A program made the position numbers and the translations under genes. From Antilocapra americana (Eukaryota > Chordata > Mammalia > Artiodactyla > Antilocapridae): a stretch of 64,000 nt of DNA. Below are positions 24,643 through 37,060 of this stretch, piece after piece; the first letter of the stretch is position 1; every line of letters begins with the position of its first letter. The stretch covers positions 17,010,928 to 17,074,927 of the forward strand of contig ML664161.1 in NCBI GenBank assembly GCA_007570785.1, read 5' to 3'. Below the pieces are notes generated by a model. It was not told where the DNA came from and did not search any database. It saw nothing but the letters and a program-made list of their open reading frames with translations.

Positions 24643-26310
24643 CTTTTTTTTCCATTGAAGTATATTTGATTTACAATATTGTGTTAGTTTCAGGTATACA
24701 CCAAAGTGATTCAGTTATATATATTTTTCAGACTATTTTCCATCATAGGTTAGTATAAAATATTGAACATAGTTTCCTGTGCTAGCTAGTAAATCCTTGC
24801 TTTTTATCTATTTTATGTATAGTAGTTTGTATCTGTTAATCTCATACTCCTAATTTATCTCTCCCCTCGTCCCTTTGGTAACCATAAGTTTATTTTCTAT
24901 GTCTGTATTCTGTCTGTGAATCTGTTTCTGTTTGTATACAGACTTATTTGTATTATCTTTTGGATTACATGTATAGATGATATCATATGATATTTGTCTT
25001 TCTCTGTCTGACTTTCTTCACTTAGTATAATATCCTCTAGATCCACCTATGTTGCTGCAAATGGCAATATTTCATTGTTTTTATGGTCGAGTTATATTCC
25101 TATATATATTCCATATCTTCTGAAACCAGCTGTCTGCTGATGGGCACTTGGGTTGTTTTCATGTTTTACTATTGTAAATACTGCTGCTATAAACATTGGG
25201 GTGCATATATATTTTGGAATTAGAGTTTTCATCTTTTTCAATTATATGCTCAGGAGTGAGACTATTAGATCATATTGTAGCTCTGTATTTAATTTTTTTA
25301 AGGCATCTCCTTACTGTTTTCCATAGTGACTGCAACAATTTACATTCCCATCTACAATGCAAACGGGTCCTTTTCTCCAAATGCTCTCCAGCATTTATTA
25401 TTTGTAGACTTTCTGATAATAACCTTTCTGACCTGTGTGAGGTGTTACCTTACTGTGGTTTTGATTTTCATTTCTCTAGTAATAAGTGATGATGAGCATT
25501 TTTTCATGTGCCTGTCAGCCATCTGCCTATATCTTCTTTGGAGAAATGTCTATTTAGGTCTTCTACCCTAACAATTTTCACAGAACTGGAACAAATTATA
25601 CTAAAATTTATATGGAGCTTTGAAAGACCATAAATTGCCAAATGAAATCCTCAGGAAAAAGAACAAAGCTGGTGGCATAACACTTCTAGATTTAAGGCAA
25701 TATTACAAAGCTACAGGAATCAAAGCAATGTGGTATTGGCAAAGAAACAGACATATCAATCAGTAAAACAGAATAGAGGCCCAGAAATAAAACTACACAC
25801 CTATAATCAATTAATTTATGACAAAGTAGTTAAGAATATACAACGAAGAAAAGACAGTCTCCTCAGCAAGTGATGCTGAGAAAGTTGGAGAGCTACATGT
25901 AAATCAATGAAATTAGAATACTCCCTCACACTATACACAAAAATAAACTCAAAATGGTTTAAATATCTAATTATAAGACATAACATCATAATGACTCATA
26001 GAAGAAAACATAGGCAAAATATTCTCAGACATAAATTATAGAAATATTTTCTTAGATACAGTCTCCCAAGCAAAGGAAGTAAAAAAAAAAAGAAAGAAAC
26101 AAACAAACAAACAAACTGGGCCTAATCAAATGGAAAAATTTTATACAACAAAGGAAAACATCAACAAACAAAAAGACAGACTACAAAATGGAATAAAATA
26201 TTTGCAAATAATACAACTAACAAGAGTTTAATATCCAAAATACACAAACAGCTTATACAATTTAACATTAAAAAAAAAAAACACAACCCAATCAAAAAGT
26301 GGACAAAAAG
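24643..26310 (-). mobile_element. L1 LINE with 5' inversion (twin-primed)
   Basis: 24643-25572 is an antisense L1 3' end, with the T-rich stretch at 24648 as its tail. 25573-26310 is sense L1 ORF2 ('aaaatttatatggagctttg' on to 'caatcaaaaagtggac'). The sense piece ends in L1 at about the point where the antisense piece begins, which is the arrangement expected of a twin-primed insertion. A worn duplication (aaactgatcttt 24631-24642; aaactcaacttt 26311-26322; 10 of 12 identical) supports one event. (AAAC)n lies at 26096-26117. Confidence 0.85.
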
Positions 26311-26599
26311 AAACTCAACTTTTGCTTCAGCAGAGGTTCAAAAATTTTGGAAAGAAGACTATGTTTAAAACAATCTGACTAGAAAGTGTCCTCTTAAAGT
26401 GGGATTTGGGGAAGTTAGGTAAGCTTTATAATTGGTCTTCAGATAAACTGATAGTCCTTGGTTGACTATGGAAAGGCAAGAAGAATTTTAGGGAAGTTTC
26501 AAAAAGAGAGAAGAGTGTTAGTGTTCTAGGTAGAGGATCATCAGTGGCTTACCATTTCCTGGAATACGTGGAGTTAATAGTGGCTGTTATGGCCAGTCA
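26311..26599. other. Unique sequence, nothing recognised
   Basis: A short spacer between the inverted L1 and a MIR. Confidence 0.4.
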
Positions 26600-26790
26600 T
26601 TTCTCAATATTTCCAACTTATCTTCATCAGAACCCTGTAAGGAAGATAGGGTGGTGATTATTACTCTCTCTATTGCCACTGAAGAAATAACGGCTGATGA
26701 ATTAAAGTTCTAAGGCCACGCGGCTATTAAAGTGATAAACAACTTGGATTAAAATCTAGGTTTTCTCATTCCTTGTTCATTGTTATTTCA
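26600..26790 (-). mobile_element. MIR SINE fragment
   Basis: Antisense MIR course: 'cagaaccctgtaaggaagat' (26629-26648), 'gattattactctctctattg', then 'aaggccacgcggctatta'. Confidence 0.7.
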
Positions 26791-28744
26791 CCATATATCG
26801 CAAATTCCATATTTCTTTTGCCAATTTATTTTTTGATTACAAAAAATTTTGATTAAGAAATCTAGGAATTTTTTAATATGGGATCAAATATATTTTCACT
26901 ATGCACTAGAGAAATTATTTGGTAATCAGTTTATTCTCACTGGCCCTTAGAAGGGAGCTTATTTTCAGAAGATAAAAGCTACATGCAAGTGTTATTTAAA
27001 AGTTTCTCCTGTTGACATCTGGAAGAATGATCTGCTAATCTGATATTTTGCTTCCTCTTAATATCTCTTAAAATTATGCACAAACTGTGCAAGCCTATCT
27101 ATTTTATACAAAAATGTATTTTATGTATAAGATGCAGTTTTCTTATCTTTAACATTTTAAGGCTTACTCTGCACTTCTTATCCCACCTTGATAGCCAAAG
27201 ATACTGAGTGTGAAGAAATCTTTCTTGTAACTGGTGAAATGGTCAGTTAAACATATAGGGACTTTCCCCTCTCCTCTACATAAAATCTCTTCTCCATTTT
27301 TGTAAAGTCAGGCCTTCAAGCAATTTCTCCTTGCTCAAAAATAGCATGACATAGTGGAGAGCCCTGAGTGGACTGAGGTCATTTAAGTGTCCAAGCAACA
27401 GAGCAAGCACCAAGAGACTTGCCTACTAGTTTTAATTTGCATAGCTCATATTCTTAAAGCTTTTGTGTGTGTCAAACAATGAGTCTTAGTAACTGCAGAA
27501 GGGACCACCACAACCTCCATTGCTTCATCCTCTTTCTCTCTACCTCAGTTTCATCAGTGTGAAGATTATTGCTGCTGGCAAGTGAAAGTCAACATTTCCA
27601 AGGAAATTATATCCAATTTCATTACTGAAATTAGTAGTAATTACTATAATTATTTTTGGTAATGCAAATACATTTTCTGGAAATTGCAAAAAAACTGCAG
27701 ATTAAGATTTAAAATAAGAATCTATAGGGGAAGTCAAGTGTAACCTCTTGGGCTACTCTTTCACTCAATTGCTTATTTCTTAAGAAAGGAATATGATTTA
27801 CATTTTATATTAGCATGAATCAAAGAAAAATAAGGACTCCAAAGCAGCGAAACTATAAAGGCAAACGAAACCTTTTCTGTTTTTAATGTGAATAGTTTGG
27901 GGAAAGGAGAAGAGAAAATACCAGTGAGCTGCCTGTTCCTGCCTGTTCCAGGCAGGCAGCACTGAAAGAAACAAGCCAGGCACTCATGCCAAACCATCCC
28001 AAAGAGGAAACATGGCTGCCACGAAGTGCTTTGATTTCAAGCTAAAATTTTTGTAGATTAATGGAAGAAACATAAAGGATTACTTAGGAGCTAAAGGATT
28101 AGTGAGAAAGTAATGTATTGTACCTTAAACATTTATCTCTATAATTCTTTTTGCTAAATTGTCATCTTTAAAATAGTGGTAGTTGAGCTCAACTACTCAA
28201 AATCAAAGCTGATTTTTTATATAAAACATAAATATATAGAAAAATAATAATTATATCATGCAAGCATAAGAATACTACAACTTAGAAATCCTAACGAATG
28301 ATTCTATAACTTAAGCCTTTCCCTTTGGAACTAATCAGTAGGAGCTCTTATTACCTGGTTGCAGTATTTCTAGGTGGCAAACTAATCTCTTTGAAAAAAT
28401 AATATAACTTTTTGAATACAGAATCTAAAAGTAAAGACACGAAGTAATGACTCATGGATTGACAAGATGTATCTTTTTTTTTGCCTAGGTTCAATGATGA
28501 TATGTTTATCTGAGATCTCCCTTCTTTTCCTTCCCCCCACCTCCACCCAAATTAGTTAAATCTGAAAGTATTATTGTCATGACCTAGCCTAAAATTTCAA
28601 ATATGTTTACTTGACTCAGGTGAGGACTCTACAAAGTAGTTGGATGATCAATTGGTAGAGAAGTTAATTGGTTCATTAAATAGCTACTTAATTTAATTAT
28701 ATAAGACTCAGTTAATAGGGATGTGAATTGATAAAAGTAGAAAT
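26791..28744. other. Unique AT-rich sequence, no gene seen
   Basis: About 2 kb with no repeat that I can place. A small hairpin (tgcctg-ttc-caggca) lies near 27941. Frames such as 27773-27997 (minus) are short and unsupported. This is the largest clean single-copy block in the window. Confidence 0.5.
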
Positions 28745-28809
28745 CACACCCACTTGTGGATGAGTCTTGTGGTAAAAGTAAAGTATAATTCTGTAAAGAA
28801 CAATATTGC

Positions 28810-31800
28810 ATAGGAACCTGGAATGCTAGGTTCATGAATCAAGGTAAATTGGATGTGGTCAAACAGGATGAACATGGGTATTTTCAGAATCAGTGAACTA
28901 AAATGGATCAGAATGGGCGAATTTAACTCAGATGGCCATTATATCTACTACTGTGGGTAGATATAATCCCTTAGAAGAAATGGAGTAGCCCTCACAGTCA
29001 ACAAAAGAGTCAGAAAAGCAGTACCTGCGTGCAATTTCAAAAATGACGGAATGATCTCGGTCAGTTACCAAGGCAAACGATTCACCATCACAGTAATCCA
29101 AGTCTATTCCCCAACCACTAACACCAAAGAAGCTTAAATTGAATGGGTATAAATGGCAACCCACTTCAGTACTCTTGCCTGGAAAATCCCATGGATGGAG
29201 GAGCCTGGTAGGGTGCAGTCCATGGGGTCGCTAAGAGTCGGACACGACTGAGTAACTTCACTTTCACTTTTCCTTTCATGCATTGGAGAAGGAAATGGCA
29301 ACCCACTCTAGTCTTCTTGCCTGGAGACTCTCAGGGATGGGGGAGCCTGGTGGGCTGCCATCTATAGGGTCTCACAGAGTCGGACACAACTGAAGCAACT
29401 TAGCAGCAGCAGCAGCATGAAGATCTACAAGATCTTTTAACACACACACACACACAAAGACGTCCTTTTCATTGTAGGGGACTGGAATGCAAAAATAGAA
29501 AGTCAAGAGATCCTAGGAGTAACAGGCAAGTTTGGCCTTGGAGTACAAAATGAAGCAGAGCAGAGGCTTACAGAGGTTTGCCAAGAGAACATATTGGTCA
29601 TAGCAAACACTGTTCCAACAATACAAGAGACAACTCTACACATGGACATCACCAGATGGTCAATACTGAAATCAAATTGATTATAGTCTTTAAAGCCAAA
29701 GATGGAAACGCTCTATACAGTCAGCAAAGACAAGACCTAGAGCTCACTGTGGCTCAGATCATAAGCTCCTTATTGCAAAAATCAGACTTTAATTGAAGAA
29801 AGTAGGGAAAAACACTAGGCCATCCTGGTATGACCTAAATCACATTCCTTATGATTGTAGAATGGAAGCGACAAATACGTTCAAGCGATTAGATCTGATA
29901 GAGGGCCTGAAGAACTATGGATGGAGGTTCATCACATTGTACAGGAGGTGGTAGCCAAAACCATTCCCAAGAAAAAGAAATGCAAAAAGGCAAAATGGTT
30001 GTCTGAAGAGGGCTACAAGTAGCTGAGAAAAAGACAAAGGAAAAGATATACCAACCTGAAAGCAGAGTTCCAAATAATAGCAAAGAGAGATAAGAAAACT
30101 TTATTAAGTGAACAATGCAAAGAAATAGAGGAAAATAATAGAATTGGAAAAATGAAATATCTCTTCAAGAAAATACAGATACCAAGAGAACATTTCATAC
30201 AAAGATGGGCACAATAAAGGACATAAATGGTAAGGACCTAACACATGCAGAATAGATTAAGAAGAGGTGGCAAGAATATACAGAACTGTACAAAAAAGTC
30301 CTTAATGACCCAGATAACCATGATGGTGTGATCACTCACCTAGAGTAAGATATCCTGGAGTATGAAGTCAAGTGGCCCTTAGGAAGCATTACTATGAACA
30401 AAACTACTCAAGGTGACTGAATTTCAGCTGAGCTATTTCAAATCCTATAAGATGACGCTGTTAAAGTGCTGCACTCAATATGCCAGCAAGTTTGAAAAAC
30501 TCAGCAGTGGCGACAGGACTGGAAAAGGTCAGTTTTCACTTCAGTCCCAAAGAAGGGCAATGCCAAAGAAAGTTCAAACTACCACACAATTGAGCTCATT
30601 TCACATGTTAGTAAGGTAATGCTCAAAATCCTTCAAACTAGGCTTCAATAGTATGTGAACTGAGAACTTCCAGATGTAGAAGCTGGATTTAGAAAGAGCA
30701 GAGGAATGACAGAGCAAATTGTCAACATCTGGTGGATCATAGAAAAGACAGGAGAATTCCATAAAAACATCTCCTTCTGCTTCACTGACTATGCCAAAGC
30801 CTTTGACTGGGTGGATCACAATAAACTGTGGAAAATTCTTTAAGAGATGGCAGTACCAGAACACCTTACTTGTCTCCTGAGAAACCTGCATGTAGGTCAA
30901 AAAGCAACAGTTAGAAGCAGACATGGAACAATATACTGGTTCAAAATTGGGAAGTGAGTATATGAAGGCTGTATTGTCACACTGCTTATTTAACTTATAT
31001 GCAGGGTACATCATGCAAAATGCCCAGCTGGATGGAGCACAAGCTGGGATCAAGATTACCAGGAGGAATATTAATGCAGATTATGCAGATGACACTACCG
31101 TTATGGCAGAAAGTAAAGAGGAGCTAAAGAGCCTCTTTATGAAGGTGTTAGAGGAGAGTGAAAAAAGTTGGCTTAAAACTCAGCATTCAAAAAACAAAGA
31201 TCATGGTATCCAGTCCTCTCACTTCATGGCAAATAGATGGGGAAACAGTGACAGACTTTATTTTCTTGGGCTCCAAAATCATTGCAGTTGGTGACTGCAG
31301 CCATGAAATTAAAAAACACTTGCTGCTTGGAAGAAAAGCTATGCAAACTTAGACTGCTTATTAAAAAGCAGAGCCATCACTTTGCCAGCAAACGTCTGTA
31401 TGGTCAAACCTATGGTTTCTCCAGTAGTCACGTATGGATGTGAGAGTTGGACCACAGTGAAGGCTGAATGCTGAATAATTGATGCTTTTAAACTATGGTG
31501 TTGAAGAAGGCTCTTGTGAGTCCTTTTGACAGCAAGGAGATCAAATCAGTCAATCCTAAAGGAAACCAACCCTGAATATTCATTAGAAGGACTGATGGTG
31601 CAGCTGAAGCTCCAATACTTTGGCCACCTGATGTGAAGAGCCGACTCACTGGAAAAGACCCTGATACTGGGAAGATTGAAGGCAAAAGGAGAAAGGGGCG
31701 ACAGAGGATGGGATGGTTGGATGGCATCAACAACTCAATGTATATGAGTTTAAGCAAACTGCAGGAGATAATGAAGGACAGGGAAGCCTGGAATACTACA

Positions 31801-31830
31801 GTCTTTGCAGTCACAATCAGAGACGACTGA
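28810..31830 (+). pseudogene. BovB endonuclease-reverse transcriptase remnant
   Basis: Endonuclease-like text runs from 28812 ('gaacctggaatgctagg') through 29470-29490 ('gtaggggactggaatgc', the GDWNA motif with catalytic Asp and Asn) and 29640-29690. The RT part shows 'actatgccaaagcctttgac' (30787 on; DYAKAFD) and YADDT at 31082-31096 within the open piece 30923-31294. RTE elements encode one protein that nicks the target and copies its RNA. Here about a dozen breaks and the Bov-A2 insertion rule out function. The intact GDWNA and YADD motifs show only that decay is patchy. Confidence 0.78.
29153..29420 (+). mobile_element. Bov-A2 SINE inside BovB endonuclease
   Basis: Two BovA monomers in sense orientation, joined at about 29255-29285 ('cttcactttcacttttcc'), with a (AGC)n tail at 29402-29417. 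BovB text stops at 'gaatgggtat' and resumes at 'gatctacaagatctttt'. Confidence 0.9.
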
Positions 31831-34800
31831 ACAACCAAACAACAACAATGATTTCATCCATATTGCAACTAAATTGAATAGGCTATGTGGACCATGTATT
31901 TATTGCTCAGTAATTGGCCATTAAGACAAGCAAAGGAGTTAGATCAATATAGTGTAGTAGGAGGATGCACAACTCATCTCCCCCCACAAACACATCAAAA
32001 AGACATCAACAAATGGAATAACTTTCACTGAAAACTAGCTGGAGATTGGCAGAAGGGCTCCTATACAACCATGGCCATAAGATCCACATGAAACTGGGGA
32101 GAAAGAGACGAGCATTTGGGTCAGGCCTGTGCCCCTAAAAGGGGACTCAGAGGAAAAGGGAGATTACATGGGTGGAGATCCCTGAGGAATAATCAGTTGG
32201 AGCCACATATTGGGCACCCTAGCCATAAGGTCCAAAAAAAGGAAGACAAAATCCCTTGGCTTTTTGGAGGGCCAGTTGGACCAACAGTAGAGCTGTGGGA
32301 AGAGGGACCCCACTCAGGAAGTGTGTACCTGCACTTCTTTGCTCCAATGCAGGGCGAAGAGCATGTCTTAAGAATGCAGGAGTGGCTAACCAGGTTTCTT
32401 GCTACTGTACATGCCCTGGCCTGAGCTGAGTTGAATGCCCAGCACCTCTTGCCTCATGTGGCAGCTCCATGCTGAAACAAAAGCTGCCATGACTGGGGAG
32501 AAACCTCAGCCATGAGATTCTGAAGTGACTCAAACTCAAAGTGGTGTCTGAGCAAGGAGGGGGCAGTCACTGCTGGCATTTACACTAGAAGTATATCAGA
32601 TGAGTTACCTAAGGGCCAAAGGACTTTAGCTGCCCAGTGCCCCAGACCTCACCAACTGTCCAAGCCAGTCCCTCTTGCTCCAGTGCTTCTGGGAGTGGAG
32701 AGAGCTCACACTTCAAGAGTACTGAACCATCTCAGATCCAATCCTCAGGGCTTCTGCTCCGGCAACTTGTGACCTGGCCCCACCACTGATAGGGCTGTGA
32801 TAGCCATTGACCAGAGGAGGAGCCCCAGACCACTCCAGGCTCTGGTTCTAGCCACTCTATCTCAAGTTCCACATCCTACCAAAGTGATACCCACCAGCAC
32901 ACCCTAAGGAAAGACACAACTTGTGTTCACATAAAATTCAGTTCTCCTACCAAAACCGCTGGGTACATACAGACTGTATAGGGATATTCTACATAAGGAT
33001 ATACCTTCAAGACTGAAATAGGTAACTGTTTTACCTTATTCCCTATAGACATAGAAAGTTAATTAAAATGAGAAAACAGAAGAATTTGTCTCAATTGAAA
33101 AAGCAAGAGAAAATGTCAATAAAAAACAACTAATAAAACAAATAAGAAATTTACCAGATCAAAAAACTCAAAACATTAGTTAAAACGATGTGAAATGAAT
33201 TGAGGAAAAGAATAGATGAACACAGTGAAAATTTTGATAAGATCTACAGAATACAAGAAGAACCACTCAGAACTGAAGAATATAAAAACTAAAATAAAAG
33301 AACACACTGGAAGGAATGAATAGCTAACTAGGTGATACAGAAGAATGTACACATATTCTGGAATATAAAATAATGGAAATCACCCAATGAGAATGTAAAA
33401 GTAAATAAACATCTAAAAATTAGAAAAGTTTAATGAATCTTTGGGATAACATCAAGCTTACCAACATTCCCATTATAGAGTTCCCAGAGGAAAAGAAAAG
33501 GAACTTGAAAATGTACTTAATGAAATCATGGCTTAAAACTTCCCAAACCGGAAGAAAAAATTCTGTGAAGTTGCAGGATATGACATTAATATACAGAAAT
33601 ATATTATACTAATAATAAAATATAATATATAATATAAAAGTATATTATAAATACAATATATAAAAATATATATAAATATAAAAATAGGAAGTAGAAAAGT
33701 AATCTTATTTAAAATTTCAATAAAAAAATGTTAAGTATTTGGGAAAAAACTTAACCATGGAGGCAAAAGAGCTATACTCTGAAAACTACAAAACACTGAT
33801 GAAGGAATTTGAAAATGATACACAGAAATAGAAAGATATCATATATTCTTGGATTAGAAGAATTTATACTGTTAAGATGTTCATATTAACCAAAGCAATT
33901 GACAGATTTAATGAAATCCCCATCAAAATACCAATTACATTTTTCACAGAACCAGAAAAAATAATCTCAAAATTTATAGGAAACTACAAAAGACCTTAAA
34001 CCATTAAAGCAATCCTGAGAAAAAAGAACAAAGCTGGATGCATCACGCTTCCTGATTTCAGACTATACCAAAAAACTGTAGTACTCAATAACATAGTAAT
34101 GGCACAAAAACAGACATATTGATCAATGAAACAGGACAGAGAACCCAGATATAAACTCATGCACCTATGGTCAATTAATCTATGACCAAGTAGGCAAGAA
34201 CATACAAGGAGGAAAAGACAGTCTCTTTAGTAAGTAGTGTTACACATAAAAGAATGATATCAGAACATTTTCTTACACCATGTACAAAAGTAAGCTAAAA
34301 ATGGATTAAAGATCTAACAGTACAACTAGAAATCATAAAGCTGCCAGAAGAAAACATAGGCAGAATATTCTTTGATATAAATTTTAGCAATTTTTTTTAT
34401 CTATCTCCTAAGGCAAAAGAAACAAAAGCAAAAGTAAACAAGTGGGACTTAATTAAACTTGAAAACTTTTGCACAGCAGAGAAAACCACTGGCAAAGTGA
34501 AAAGACACCTCTTGAATAGGAAAAAATATTTGCAACTGATATATATGACTGATAAGGGGTTAATACTAAAATATATAAACAACTCAACATCAAAAACAAA
34601 CAAACAAACAATCCACTTAAAAAATGGGCCAAGGACCTGAATAGACATTTTTCCAATAGACTAATAGGCACATGAAGGAATGTTCAACATTGCTAATCAT
34701 CAGAGAAATGCAAATCAAGACCACAAGGAGGTATCTTCAAATGACTATCATCAAAAATTGTACAAATAGCAAGTCTTAGCAAGGATTTCAACAAAAAGGA

Positions 34801-35353
34801 ACCCAAGTACACTTTTGGGAGAACTGTAATCTGGTGCAGCCACTATGTAAAACAATATGGAATTCCTCAGAAAAAAATAAAGGTGGAACTACCATATTAC
34901 CCAGCAATTCCACTGCTAATATATATCTGAAGAAACCAAACGAACTAATTTGGAAAGATATAGGCACCCTGATGCTCATAACAGCATTATTTACAATAGC
35001 CAAGATGTGAAAGCAGTATAAGTGCCCCTCAACAGATGAATAGATAAACGTGTCATATATATACAATGGAATATCACTTGGTCATAGAAAAGAATGAAAT
35101 TCTGCCATTTGCAACAACATGGATGGACCTAGAAAGTATTATGCTTCAGTGAAATATGCCAGACAGAGAAAGACAAATATTCTGTATTATAACTTATATA
35201 TGGAATCTAAAAGATAAAACAAACAAACATATATAACAAAACAGAAACAGATAAACACATATATAGAGAACCAGTGAGAAGAGGGAAGAGGATACAGGAG
35301 AGTTAGGGATATAGGATTAAGAGACACAAATTATTCTCTATAAATTAAGTAAG

Positions 35354-35625
35354 GGGCTTCCCTGGTAGTCCAGTGGTTAAGATCCACTTGCCAATGCAGG
35401 TGATATCAGTTCAATACCTGGTCGGGGAAGATTCCATATGCTTCAGGGAAACTACACCTGAGTGCCACAACTATTAAGCCTTCACTCTGGAGCATGAAAG
35501 CTGCAACTACTGAAGCAGGCTCACTTTAGAATTCGTGCTCTGCAATAAGACAAGCCACTTCAACTAGAAAAAGCCTGTACATAGCAAGGAAGACCCAAAG
35601 CAGCCGTGAGTAAATAAATACATAA
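35354..35625 (+). mobile_element. CHR-type tRNA-Glu SINE
   Basis: Starts 'cttccctggtagtccagtgg' and keeps the CHR course ('ggtcggggaagattccatatg', 'aagctgcaactactgaagc') to an A-rich end at 35608-35625. CHR SINEs are shared by ruminants, whales and hippos and use L1 for movement. Confidence 0.85.
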
Positions 35626-35627
35626 AG

Positions 35628-35850
35628 TTTCCCAGGTGGTGCTAGTGGTAAAGAACCTGCCTGCCAATGCAGGAGATGTAAGAGACGTGGGTTCGATCCC
35701 TAGGTTGGGAAGATCCCCTAGAGGAGGTCATGGCAATCTAGTCCAGTATTCTTGCTTGGATTATCCCATGGAGAGAGGAGTCTGGTGGGCCACAGTCCAT
35801 AGGGTCACACAGAATCGGACAGAACTGAAGTGACTTAGCATGCACACACA
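35628..35850 (+). mobile_element. Bov-tA SINE
   Basis: Sense copy directly at the CHR tail: tRNA-like head ('ttcccaggtggtgctagtgg'), BovA end ('cagaactgaagtgacttagc') and a short (AC)n tail. Confidence 0.9.
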
Positions 35851-36264
35851 CATATACATATTTAAATATAAATGAGCAACAAGAATATATTGTATAGCAT
35901 GGGGAGATACAGCCTTAATTGATAATAATTTTACATGGATTATAATCTATAAAAAATATTGAATCATTTTAAAAAAAGAAAAGCAAGCAAAAATAACGAG
36001 TATAGAACTTATCTGTGAAGACTTTAATATGACATTGTGAGGGCTTTGATCAGTGATCAAAAGCATGCCCATAGGTCAGGATTTTCTCTTTCTTCTATAT
36101 TACTTTTCCCATAACACATAACTTCCAAATCACAAGTTAGGACTGAACTTTTTAAGGTTCAAAATTAGTGCCGAAATTTTGGCTGTCTATTAATTTTTGG
36201 TTGTCCATTCAACAGTAAACTAAAGATTAAATATAAGAAAAAAAACTATAAACATATACTTAAG

Positions 36265-36440
36265 TTGAACTGTGTCAGGAATTTTCATTTACACGATTAA
36301 TTTAATCTTCACAATCTCTCAGTGTGAAAAGTATTATTATCCCCTTGGTCTAGAAGAGGAACTTCAGGCTTGGAGAAGTCAAGGAATCAGTCAAACATGC
36401 AGGGGTATTAACTGACAGAAGCAAGAGTCTCCTCCAACCA
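36265..36440 (-). mobile_element. MIR SINE fragment
   Basis: Antisense MIR: 'atttaatcttcacaatctc' (36301-36319), 'gtattattatccccttgg', then 'aggcttggagaagtcaagg'. Confidence 0.75.
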
Positions 36441-37060
36441 CTCCCCTTCTCCAATAGACTTAAATTTTATATTTAAAAATAAGAAATATCTTTTTTTCTG
36501 ATGGCATGATCAGTGTAAAAATTTAAAGTACATAAAATTAAAGGATCACCTCTCTGTCAATTTACACATGCACACACACGTATAAACATACACTCACATC
36601 CCTAAAATGACTGCATAGCAATCCTGGCAGCTTCCTCCTTCCCTCTGAAGAAGCATATATGACTGTTAAATTCTTTAAATTTTTATTGAGCTGTAATCAC
36701 ATCTGTTCAAGACTATGCAGAATAACTAAAATGCTCCCTCTATGTTGAAAGCTTTTCTAATAATGTATATGAAAACAATTCTCATGCCCCCACTTAGAAT
36801 TTTTTTTCTCATACCCAGTCCCTTCAACACTCACTTACTCTCTTTCACACACACACAAACATGCAAATGAAAGGATTTCCAGATCTATGTTTTTCCTGGA
36901 TTACAACTTGAAATTGAACATAATATTCCAGATATAGAATGACCAGCTGCAGAATATTTAACTTGGACATTCTATTTTAAAGGACTTTATTGAGCATATG
37001 ACTTTAAAATCTAAGTGTGCATTCACTTTCTGGGCATCTATATCAAAAATTTCACTTTTA

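Larger units (their letters stand above)
28747..31848 (+). mobile_element. BovB LINE, nearly complete old copy
   Basis: It begins in the BovB 5' region ('caatattgcataggaacctgg' spans 28801-28821), passes through endonuclease, linker and RT, and ends at 'gacgactgaacaaccaaac' (about 31822-31840). A Bov-A2 is inserted at 29153-29420. Without that it is about 2.8 kb, close to the ~3.2 kb family length, with many stops and shifts. An (AC) run at 29441-29456 replaces a diverged A/C-rich stretch. Confidence 0.88.
31950..35990 (+). mobile_element. L1 LINE, older family, internally deleted
   Basis: 5' UTR-like text (31950-33000; 'gagattggcagaagggctcc' at 32042) leads into ORF1 remains (33060-33560; 'agaaccactcagaactgaag' at 33260). 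At about 33562 the sequence jumps to late ORF2 ('gttgcaggatatgacatta'). ORF2 C-terminal text and the 3' UTR follow, ending near 35990. The 3' UTR is split by CHR (35354-35625) and Bov-tA (35628-35850). The deletion removes about 3 kb, including the endonuclease and catalytic RT core. Confidence 0.8.

Noticed and set aside
27930..27960. Hairpin tgcctg-ttc-caggca as a regulatory element or microRNA
   Set aside because: The stem is only 6 bp with no extended pairing arms.
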